A stretch of DNA of 64,000 nt from an uncultured Alistipes sp. GTDB lineage: Bacteria > Bacteroidota > Bacteroidia > Bacteroidales > Rikenellaceae. A model generated the notes under the pieces. The model saw only the letters and a program-made list of their open reading frames with translations, was not told the origin of the DNA and did no database searches. The stretch lies in NCBI RefSeq assembly GCF_963931675.1, contig NZ_OZ007039.1, positions 1,025,657-1,089,656 of the forward strand. The letters are read 5' to 3'. Shown in pieces: positions 18,263-26,193 of the stretch. The position numbers and the translations under genes are program-made. Each line of letters begins with the position of its first letter. Positions within the stretch are counted from its first letter, which is position 1.

Positions 18263-20590
18263 ATGAGACTTTACAAAAAACTGTTATATCTGTTTGCAGC
18301 CTCTGCGATGCTCGCTTCCTGCTCGTCGGACGATACGGATTCAGGCAACGGAGGTCCGGCCAACGTTCAAAAGCTGGAAACGCCGAAAAACGGCTTGAGC
18401 GTCAGTATGCTGCTGCTGGATCCCGACGAATTCGAGGGTCTGCGCTTCGAATGGCAGCCGGCAACAGGAGACGTAACCTACGAACTCGCTTTCGACAAGA
18501 ACGGAGGCAGCTTCTCGGCTCCCGTGGCGAGCTTCGAAACCACAGAGAACAGCTACACGCTGCAACTGGAGGAGATCCAGGCCCTCTTCGACGAAAATGT
18601 CGACGAGGCCGGTGAGACGGCCGTCCTCGACTGGAGAGTCTACACCATCACGGATACCGGACGCACACCCTCGAACGAAACCCGCACCCTGACGCTTACG
18701 ACCCGTGCGGAGGTTGTCGTCGAGACCCTCATCGCACCCGAAAATGATGCGGTTCTCAACCTGAAGGAGCTCACCGAGGATGTCGACTTCTCGTGGTCGG
18801 AACCCGTATGGCTCGGGGATGAGAAGCAGATCTCCTACACGCTGGTCATCGATCAGGCCGATGCGGACTTCTCGGAGCCGCTGCTGAGCATCGACGTGAA
18901 CCCCACGGCCGAGGCCGCAGCCGCCACACAGGCCACCGTAACCCAGGAGCAGCTCGCCGAACTCTACAACGCTTCGGAGGCCGCAGCCACCGAGGATCCC
19001 TATTACCTGCAATGGGCCGTCTACGCCAAAATCGACCAGAACGTGAAGATCTCCGAGGAGATCCGGACCTTCTCGATCATCCCGCAGGTAAAACTCCCGG
19101 AATTCGCCGACGGCGACCCGCTCTACATCGAAGGCGAGGGTACCGAGGCCGGACAAAAGATGTCCTATATCACGGCGGATTCCTACAACCTGGCAATCGG
19201 TCAGGCCGGAGAGGTCGACGCCTTCAAGGACCAGGACTACAAATACGAAATCTTCACCCGGATCAAGGGCGGCAGCAAGTTCCTTTTCCGCTCGCAGCCC
19301 AGCAATACGATCTACACGCTCAGCGCCGACGGGACCCAGGTCCAGGCCATTGAAACCGAGGACCAGGCCCAGGCTCCCATCGCCGAAACCGGCATCTACC
19401 GCATCCGCTTCAACATCGCCACGGGATCGGCCTACGTCGCCGAAGTAACCCGCGTCGAGCATGTCTTCTGCTGGACTTCGCAGAAAACCGAACTCTCCTA
19501 CGAAGGGAAAGGCATCTGGGTGGTCAACAAGATGGTAATCAATATCGACAGAGGGGGCGGCTCCGACGAACGCTACAAGTTCAATTTCGTCATCAACGGC
19601 GTGGACCAGCCCTACGGTCGCATGGAGAACAACGGAGAACGCCCCCACAGCGAGAAATATCCGTCGGTACCCGACAGCTACTGGTATCTGCAGCCGAGCC
19701 TGGTCAACCAGTGGGATCCCGCCTTCAAGTACTCCGACCAGTTGTGCGACCCCAACGACTGGAACCACTGGGCTGCCGACCTGCGGCTCTACATGAACGA
19801 CGACAAGGGACACTATACCCATGAATTCGTCAACCCCGTCGAACTGACGGACTTCACCGACGGAGACCCGCTCTACATCGACGGCCAGGGTACCGAAGCC
19901 GGGCAGCAGATGGCCTACATTTCAGGCAGCTACTACAACCCGGGAATCGACAACGCCGGAGGTGAGGCCGATGCCTTCAAAGACGAAGACTACAAATACG
20001 AAATCTTCACCAAGATCGAGGGCAACAGCAAGTTCTACTTCCGCTCGCAGTTCAGCGATGCCCTCTACACCCTCTCGGCAGAGGGTACACAGGTCAAGCA
20101 GATCGAATCGACCGACGAAGCCGAGGCTCCCATCGCCGAAACCGGCATCTACCGCATCCGGTTCAATATCGCTACGGGCAATGCCTACATAGCCTCAATA
20201 GACAAGGTGTCCCACTTCTTCTGCTGGACCTCCGAGGAGACCGAAATGACCTACGAAGGCAAAGGCGTATGGGTGATCGACGACCTGAACATCAAACTCC
20301 AGAAAACCGACTGGGGCTTTGACGAGCGCTACAAGTTCAAGTTTATCATCGATGGCGAACAACAGTACTACGGGCGCATGGACAGCAACGGAGAACGTCC
20401 CAATGCCTCCACGGCGGCAAGCTACCGCTACGTGCAGCCGGGCGTAGGAGACCAGTGGGCGACCGCCTTCAAGTATTCCAACGAATTGTGCGACGGGAAT
20501 GACCTCGATCGCTGGTACGCCGATCTCCGTCTCTACATGAATGTCGAGATGGACCACTATACCCATGAATTCACCAATGCTCATGAATAA
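18263..20590 (+). CDS. Large SusE/SusF-like lipoprotein with a duplicated C-terminal module
   Basis: 775 residues; lipoprotein signal LASC (Cys20). It has two SusE-type domains (about 30-150 and 155-275), then two tandem copies of the C-terminal module found once in the smaller SusE-like proteins (about 281-525 and 531-775). Both copies open with DGDPLYI-x-G-x-GTEAGQ and contain PIAETGIYRIRFNIATG. The architecture resembles multi-module SusF-type surface binding proteins. It overlaps the next gene by 8 nt if that gene starts at 20583. A glycan-binding role is inferred. Confidence 0.85.
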   Translation: MRLYKKLLYLFAASAMLASCSSDDTDSGNGGPANVQKLETPKNGLSVSMLLLDPDEFEGLRFEWQPATGDVTYELAFDKNGGSFSAPVASFETTENSYTLQLEEIQALFDENVDEAGETAVLDWRVYTITDTGRTPSNETRTLTLTTRAEVVVETLIAPENDAVLNLKELTEDVDFSWSEPVWLGDEKQISYTLVIDQADADFSEPLLSIDVNPTAEAAAATQATVTQEQLAELYNASEAAATEDPYYLQWAVYAKIDQNVKISEEIRTFSIIPQVKLPEFADGDPLYIEGEGTEAGQKMSYITADSYNLAIGQAGEVDAFKDQDYKYEIFTRIKGGSKFLFRSQPSNTIYTLSADGTQVQAIETEDQAQAPIAETGIYRIRFNIATGSAYVAEVTRVEHVFCWTSQKTELSYEGKGIWVVNKMVINIDRGGGSDERYKFNFVINGVDQPYGRMENNGERPHSEKYPSVPDSYWYLQPSLVNQWDPAFKYSDQLCDPNDWNHWAADLRLYMNDDKGHYTHEFVNPVELTDFTDGDPLYIDGQGTEAGQQMAYISGSYYNPGIDNAGGEADAFKDEDYKYEIFTKIEGNSKFYFRSQFSDALYTLSAEGTQVKQIESTDEAEAPIAETGIYRIRFNIATGNAYIASIDKVSHFFCWTSEETEMTYEGKGVWVIDDLNIKLQKTDWGFDERYKFKFIIDGEQQYYGRMDSNGERPNASTAASYRYVQPGVGDQWATAFKYSNELCDGNDLDRWYADLRLYMNVEMDHYTHEFTNAHE
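19105..20587 (+). repeat. Tandem in-gene duplication, period 750 bp
   Basis: Two in-frame copies of a module of about 245 codons, at about 19105-19840 and 19855-20587, offset by exactly 750 bp at corresponding positions (19111 and 19861). Some stretches are identical at DNA level, including the part encoding PIAETGIYRIR. This implies a recent duplication or gene conversion. Confidence 0.85.
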
Positions 20591-22340
20591 CGTGATGATC
20601 AGCACCTTCGCACTGCTTTGCGTCGGAATGCTGTCGGCCTGCGGCCAGTCGGACTCCGATCCGACTGGCCCGGACGGGTCGACGGGCGGGCCGACGGGCG
20701 GGAACAACCCCGTCGTCTCGACGCTGACCGCCCCCAAGGAGGGCCTTGCGGTCAACCTCGACGCGCTGAATTCGCTCACCTTCTGGTGGGAGGCCGCACA
20801 AGGCTCGTTCGACGCCTACGAACTGGTCTTCGACCGCAAGGGCGGCGACTTCTCCGATCCGGCCGCCGCATTCCGCACCGACGACAACCGGACCACGGAA
20901 CTGACCCTCTCCTATCAGGAGCTGAAAAACGTCTACGACGCTACGCAGCAGAACGGGACGGCCTCGCTCGTCTGGAGCGTGAAGACCGTCGCCGGAGAGC
21001 AAAGCTACGCAGGCACGGCCCGGCGCTCGCTGACGGTGACCAACACCGTGGAGCCCTACATCGTCGAGGCGCTCTTCACCCCCGAGGATGGCGAACGGGC
21101 CGATCTGGTACTGCTCGGCGAATCGCTCCGCTTCAGTTGGTCGGCAGCCCGCAGCAACGGGCAGAAGACCCCCACGTACACCCTGTTGATCGACCGGCAG
21201 GACGGGGATTTCTCGGCCCCGCTGGCTACGTTCGACGCCGGGGAAGAGACCGAAATCTCGCTTACGAAGGAGCAGGTACAGGCGCTCTTCGACGACCATG
21301 CCGAGGAGGGCTCGCAGACCCTGCCGCTCGTATGGAGCGTGCGCAGCCAGGTTGAGGACAACACCTGGATGGCATCGGCAACGAACACGCTGACCATAAC
21401 GACGCTGCCCGTCGCCTACCGGAATTCGATCTTCACGAAGTTCTCGCTGCCCGATCCCGACGTGATCCGCGCCGACGACGGCTACTTCTACCTCTACGCC
21501 ACGGAGCACGACCGCAGCGATGCCAGGATGAGGAACGTCCCGATCATGCGGTCGTCCGACCTGATGACGTGGACGCGCGTCGGGGCGATGTTCACCGACC
21601 AGAACCATCCCCAGATCACCAACGGGAATGCCGGAATCTGGGCCCCCTCGATCAACCGCATCGGCGACAAGTACGTATGCTACTACTCCCAGCCGGGTGA
21701 CAAGTACAAACACGCCATCGGGGTCGCCGTCGCCGACTCGCCCACGGGCCCGTTCGTGGATTACGGCAAGCTCATCGACAGCGACGAGCAGGGCGTAGAC
21801 ATCTCCATCGATGCCTACCTCTACCAGGAGGACGGACGCAACTACCTCTTCTGGGGCAGCTTCCGGAACATCAGCGTCCTCGAACTCACCGAAGACGGCC
21901 TGGCCATCAAGAACAAGGAGACCCAGAAACGCCGCGAAGTGGCCGGAGGTCAGTACGAAGCAACCGTCGTCGTGAAACGCGACGGCTGGTACTACCTGAT
22001 CGTCTCCACGGGTGACTACTCCAAGGGCGGGACCTATCGGCTGGTCGTCGGGCGCTCGCAGAGCCTCTTCGGACCCTATGTCGACAAGGACGGGAACGAC
22101 ATGATGCAGGTCAACGACGAACTCGTCCTCCAGGGCAACGACACCTTCTCGTCGCCCGGACACTGCTCGCGCCTGATCACCGACGACAACGGGCAGGACT
22201 GGATCCTCTACCACGCCTATACGGAGGATCTGAATTACCGCACGCTGATGCTCGACCGCATCAACTGGGTCGACGGATGGCCCGTCTCGCCCGGACAGCA
22301 GCCCACCTCGGCTTCGGTCGACCGGCCCGTATTCCACTGA
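20583..22340 (+). CDS. GH43-type glycosidase fused to SusE-like N-terminal domains
   Basis: 585 residues from ATG 20583 (MNNVMISTF), giving a lipobox LSAC (Cys20). In-frame starts at 20565 and 20595 cannot be excluded. Two SusE-type domains (about 45-275), clearly related to those of the upstream 775-residue protein, precede a five-bladed GH43 propeller (about 285-585). The GH43 triad is visible: Asp291 in PDPDVI, Asp410 in SIDAYLY and Glu459 in YEATVV. GH43 members mostly cleave beta-xylosides, alpha-arabinosides or galactans; the substrate here is unknown. The fusion suggests an enzyme held at the surface by binding domains. Confidence 0.85.
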   Translation: MNNVMISTFALLCVGMLSACGQSDSDPTGPDGSTGGPTGGNNPVVSTLTAPKEGLAVNLDALNSLTFWWEAAQGSFDAYELVFDRKGGDFSDPAAAFRTDDNRTTELTLSYQELKNVYDATQQNGTASLVWSVKTVAGEQSYAGTARRSLTVTNTVEPYIVEALFTPEDGERADLVLLGESLRFSWSAARSNGQKTPTYTLLIDRQDGDFSAPLATFDAGEETEISLTKEQVQALFDDHAEEGSQTLPLVWSVRSQVEDNTWMASATNTLTITTLPVAYRNSIFTKFSLPDPDVIRADDGYFYLYATEHDRSDARMRNVPIMRSSDLMTWTRVGAMFTDQNHPQITNGNAGIWAPSINRIGDKYVCYYSQPGDKYKHAIGVAVADSPTGPFVDYGKLIDSDEQGVDISIDAYLYQEDGRNYLFWGSFRNISVLELTEDGLAIKNKETQKRREVAGGQYEATVVVKRDGWYYLIVSTGDYSKGGTYRLVVGRSQSLFGPYVDKDGNDMMQVNDELVLQGNDTFSSPGHCSRLITDDNGQDWILYHAYTEDLNYRTLMLDRINWVDGWPVSPGQQPTSASVDRPVFH

Positions 22341-22377
22341 GAACTCCGGGCGGACTCTGAACAAACCTCCCGAAATG

Positions 22378-22425
22378 TAACTTTGTCCTGATATCGAGCG
22401 AGGCCCTCCCCGCGAGGGAGGGCCT
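22378..22425 (+). promoter_or_regulatory. Possible internal promoter and hairpin between GH43 and GH97
   Basis: In the 150-bp gap, TAACTTTG (22378-22385) matches the -7 consensus. It is followed by a perfect 10-bp stem, AGGCCCTCCC (22401-22410) with GGGAGGGCCT (22416-22425), and a 5-nt loop. No U-tract follows. It could be an attenuator, a processing site or a partial terminator with restart. Confidence 0.4.
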
Positions 22426-22490
22426 TGTCCGATGTCGTACCACGAACCCAACGGCAAAAGCCCAAACCGCAAACACCAACTTGTTTCCCG

Positions 22491-24494
22491 ATGAAAAAAT
22501 TTCTCCTCTGTCTTGCTGCGGCTGCTGCAGCAATAGCGCTGATCTCCTGCGCGAACGACAATTCGGTCACCTCGCCCGACGGAAGAATCCGCACCACGGT
22601 TTCGATCGATGACGGCGGAGTCCCCGCCCTGCAGGTCGATGTCGACGGGAAAGCCCTGATCTCCGCATCGGAACTCGGACTCGAAGCCGACGGCCTGAAT
22701 CTCGCTTCGGGATTCGCCGTCACGGGCGTGGCCCGCGACCGGCGTGACGAAATCTGGACGCAGCCCTGGGGCGAAAACAAGGTGATCCGCGACCGTCACG
22801 AAGAGATGGCCGTGACAATGCGCAACAGCGAAGGGGTTACGCTCGTGCTGCGGGTGCGGGCCTTCGACGACGGCATCGGATTCCGCTACGAGTACGACAC
22901 GCCGGCCGATTCGCTGAGGCTGACCGACGAACACACCACCTTCCGGTTCGCGCAGAACGGACTCTCGTGGAGCATCGACGGGAATTACGACACCTACGAG
23001 CTCCCCTACCGCGAGCAGCCCGTCTCGGCCGTCGAACGCGCCAACACCCCCTTCACATTCCGCTGCGGCGGCCTCTACGGCTCGATCCATGAGGCGGCCC
23101 TCTACGACTATCCCGAAATGCACCTGCTGCGGCAGGATTCACTCGCATTCAAGGCCGAGCTGGCCCCGCTGCCCGACGGCGTGAAGGCCCGCCTCGCGGG
23201 ATCGTTCACCACGCCGTGGCGCACGCTGCAGATCGCAGACCGGGCCGTCGGACTGATCAACTCGTCGCTGATCCTCAACCTCAACGAACCCTCGAAGATC
23301 GCCGACACCTCGTGGATCCGACCCCAGAAATATGTCGGAGTCTGGTGGGGAATGCACCTCGGGACGCAGGTCTGGACCATGGGCCCGCGCCACGGTGCCA
23401 CCACAGAAAACGCCATCCGACACATCGACTTCGCTGCTGCGAACGACATTCAGGGCGTGCTGTTCGAGGGCTGGAACCGCGGCTGGGAGGACTGGGGCGG
23501 AAACCAGCAGTTCGACTACGTGGAGCCCTATGCCGACTTCGACCTGGAGCGTATCGCCCGCTACGCCTCCGAAAAGGGCATCGAACTCTGGATGCACAAC
23601 GAAACCGGCGGCAACATCCCCGACTACGAGGCCCACATGGAGCGGGCCATGCAGCGCTACGCCGAACTGGGCATCCACACCCTCAAGACGGGTTACGCCG
23701 GAGGTTTCAAGGGCGGATACTCCCACCACTCGCAGTACGGCGTGCAGCACTACCAGCGCGTCGTGGAGCTGGCCGCGAAGTACCGCATCATGCTCGACGT
23801 CCACGAACCGATCAAGGAGACCGGCATCCGCCGCACGTGGCCCAACATGATGACCCGCGAAGGGGCCCGCGGCATGGAGTGGAACGCCTGGTCCGAAGGC
23901 AACTCCGCGGAGTATCTCTGCACGCTGCCCTTCGTGCGGCTGCTGAGCGGGCCGATGGACTATACCCCCGGCATCTTCGACATCTACTACGACCGCGCCA
24001 AGGCCGACCCGGGCCGCATCCAGTGGAACGGAGACAACACCCACTGCTCGATCAAGACCACCCTGGCCCGCCAGATCGCAAACTGGGTGATCATCTATTC
24101 GCCGCTGCAGATGGCCGCCGACCTGATCGAGAACTACGAAGGGCATCCGGCCTTCCGGTTCTTCCGCGACTTCGACGCCGACTGCGACTGGTCCGAAGCC
24201 CTGCAGGGCGAGATCGGCGACTATATCGTCGTGGCTCGACGCGCCGGAGAGCGTTTCTTCCTCGGGGCCGGGACCAACGCCGAAGCCCGCACGCTGGAAC
24301 AGCCCCTCGGATTCCTCAAGCCCGGCGTCACCTACACGGCCCGCATCTACGCCGACGACGTGAACTCCCCGTTGCGGACCGCCTACCGCATCGAAGAGCG
24401 CCGGGTTACGTCAGCCGACTCGCTGCGGATCGAAATGGCCGCCGACGGAGGCTGCGCCGTCACGTTCGAGCCGACCAACAAACCCAATGCATGA
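22491..24494 (+). CDS. GH97 alpha-glycosidase, SusB-like inverting clade
   Basis: 667 residues from ATG 22491; lipobox LISC (Cys20). The N-terminal beta-sandwich and (beta/alpha)8 barrel of GH97 are recognisable throughout. At the position where retaining alpha-galactosidase members have a nucleophile Asp, this protein reads LKTGYAG, as SusB-type inverting enzymes do. It keeps the glutamates in VHEPIKETG (Glu439) and TREGARG (Glu457). I therefore expect an inverting alpha-glucoside-type hydrolase (inference from family knowledge). Its stop overlaps the sulfatase start (ATGA), implying coupled translation. Confidence 0.9.
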   Translation: MKKFLLCLAAAAAAIALISCANDNSVTSPDGRIRTTVSIDDGGVPALQVDVDGKALISASELGLEADGLNLASGFAVTGVARDRRDEIWTQPWGENKVIRDRHEEMAVTMRNSEGVTLVLRVRAFDDGIGFRYEYDTPADSLRLTDEHTTFRFAQNGLSWSIDGNYDTYELPYREQPVSAVERANTPFTFRCGGLYGSIHEAALYDYPEMHLLRQDSLAFKAELAPLPDGVKARLAGSFTTPWRTLQIADRAVGLINSSLILNLNEPSKIADTSWIRPQKYVGVWWGMHLGTQVWTMGPRHGATTENAIRHIDFAAANDIQGVLFEGWNRGWEDWGGNQQFDYVEPYADFDLERIARYASEKGIELWMHNETGGNIPDYEAHMERAMQRYAELGIHTLKTGYAGGFKGGYSHHSQYGVQHYQRVVELAAKYRIMLDVHEPIKETGIRRTWPNMMTREGARGMEWNAWSEGNSAEYLCTLPFVRLLSGPMDYTPGIFDIYYDRAKADPGRIQWNGDNTHCSIKTTLARQIANWVIIYSPLQMAADLIENYEGHPAFRFFRDFDADCDWSEALQGEIGDYIVVARRAGERFFLGAGTNAEARTLEQPLGFLKPGVTYTARIYADDVNSPLRTAYRIEERRVTSADSLRIEMAADGGCAVTFEPTNKPNA

Positions 24495-26188
24495 AACTGA
24501 ACCGAATGATGATCCCGGCGGCCCTGCTGACCGCCGGGGCCTCCCACACCGACGCCAAACGTCCCGCCGACAAACGTCCCAATATTCTGGTGATCCTGTG
24601 TGACGATCTCGGATATTCGGACCTCGGCTGCTATGGCGGCGAAATACAAACCCCGAATCTCGACCGACTGGCCCGCGAAGGACTCCGTTTCACGAGATTC
24701 TACAACACAAGCCGCAGTTGCCCGACCCGGGCTTCGCTGCTCACGGGTCTCTACCCGCACCAGGCCGGAATCGGCCGCATGACCTTCAACGACCATCTGC
24801 CCGGTTACCGCGGAACCCTTTCGCGCAACGCCGTGACGATCGCCGAGGTGCTCCGCGATGCCGGCTACTCGACCTCGATGGTCGGAAAATGGCACGTCGC
24901 CGAGACTCCGCTCCGGAGCGACCAGCGCGACTGGCTCAACCACAAGGTCTTCCATGAGACCTTCTCCGACCTGTGCAACTACCCCGTCAACCGGGGTTTC
25001 GACTCCCACTACGGAACCATTTATGGCGTCGTGGACTATTTCGACCCGTTCAGCCTGGTCGAGGGGGAGGTCCCGATCCGCGAGGTGCCCGAAGGTTATT
25101 ACATCACGCAGGCCCTTTCGGACCGGGCCGAACAGGAGATCCGGCAATATGCCGATTCGGAGAGACCCTTCTTCCTGTATCTGGCCTACACTGCACCCCA
25201 CTGGCCGCTGCACGCCCTGCCCGAAGATATCGAAAAATACAAGGATACCTATACCGCAGGCTGGGAGAAGATCCGCGAAGCCCGCTACGAACGGCAACGG
25301 CAGGCAGGGCTCTTCGGCGACCAGCAGGATTTCCTCTCCGAACGGCAGTTCCACGACCGTTGGGAAGAGAATCCCACGGCTGAATGGGATGCCCGGGCCA
25401 TGGCCGTCCATGCGGCAATGGTCGACCGTATGGATCAGGGAATCGGGCAGGTGATCCGCGCCCTCGAAGAGACCGGACAATTCGACAACACGCTGATCCT
25501 CTTCCTGTCCGACAACGGCTGCAGCAGCGAAGTCTGCCAAAACTATCCGCCGGGCGAGAACGACCGTCCGGATCGGACGCGCGACGGACGCGAGATGGTC
25601 TATCCCCGGCAGAAGGAGGTCCTCCCGGGACCCGAAACCACCTATGCCTCACTGGGGGCCGAATGGGCCAATGTCGCCAACACGCCGTTCCGCTACTGGA
25701 AAGCCAAATCCTACGAAGGAGGCATCTGCACCCCGATGATTGCCTGCTGGCCGAAGGGCATGGACCGACGGCTCAAGGGCAGCGTGACGGCCGAAACAGG
25801 ACACGTCATGGATATTATGGCCACCTGCGTGGAACTCGCTCGTGCAACCTATCCCGAACGCTACAAGGGACATGAGATCATCCCGATGGAGGGTCTGAGC
25901 CTGGTGCCCGTCCTGCGCAATGGGCATCGGGAGGGCCACCGAGAAGGTATCGGATTCGAGCACTTCAACGAACGGGCCTATCTCTCGGCCGACGGCTGGA
26001 AGATCGTCCGACCCGGCGAACGCGCCCCGTGGGAACTCTATGACCTGAACAACGACCGCAGCGAACGCCGCAACCTCGCCGCCAAGTACCCTGAAAAGGT
26101 TGCCGAACTGGTCAAGGCCTACGAAGCCTGGGCCCGGCGCTGCCGGGTAGAACCCTATCCCGGACAAAAGATCAATCAAACCAAATAA
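24491..26188 (+). CDS. Type I sulfatase with Ser-type maturation motif
   Basis: 565 residues. The alkaline-phosphatase-like sulfatase fold is shown by NILVILCDDLGYSDLG (metal ligands Asp38-Asp39), the maturation motif, GKWHVAE and FLSDNG. The maturation motif reads S-C-P-T-R (residues 76-80), so the residue to be converted to formylglycine is Ser76 (AGT, 24716-24718), not Cys. Ser-type sulfatases need an anaerobic radical SAM maturase, and one is encoded at 61594-62856. The N-terminus looks like a weak signal peptide. Its place among GH76, GH125 and GH97 genes suggests a sulfated glycan target. The start overlaps the GH97 stop by 4 nt. Confidence 0.93.
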   Translation: MKLNRMMIPAALLTAGASHTDAKRPADKRPNILVILCDDLGYSDLGCYGGEIQTPNLDRLAREGLRFTRFYNTSRSCPTRASLLTGLYPHQAGIGRMTFNDHLPGYRGTLSRNAVTIAEVLRDAGYSTSMVGKWHVAETPLRSDQRDWLNHKVFHETFSDLCNYPVNRGFDSHYGTIYGVVDYFDPFSLVEGEVPIREVPEGYYITQALSDRAEQEIRQYADSERPFFLYLAYTAPHWPLHALPEDIEKYKDTYTAGWEKIREARYERQRQAGLFGDQQDFLSERQFHDRWEENPTAEWDARAMAVHAAMVDRMDQGIGQVIRALEETGQFDNTLILFLSDNGCSSEVCQNYPPGENDRPDRTRDGREMVYPRQKEVLPGPETTYASLGAEWANVANTPFRYWKAKSYEGGICTPMIACWPKGMDRRLKGSVTAETGHVMDIMATCVELARATYPERYKGHEIIPMEGLSLVPVLRNGHREGHREGIGFEHFNERAYLSADGWKIVRPGERAPWELYDLNNDRSERRNLAAKYPEKVAELVKAYEAWARRCRVEPYPGQKINQTK

Positions 26189-26193
26189 CTGAC

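Noticed and set aside
20571..23123. 850-codon frame opposite the GH43 and GH97 genes
   Set aside because: It spans two well-supported genes and their intergenic hairpin, and shows no recognisable motif.
23216..24490. In-frame upstream extension of the sulfatase by about 425 codons
   Set aside because: It runs inside the GH97 gene in another frame. The sulfatase starts at 24491 with the ATGA overlap.
24716..24730. Reading the sulfatase motif as Cys-type
   Set aside because: The Cys is at the second position (S-C-P-T-R); the modified position of the C/S-x-P-x-R motif is Ser76.
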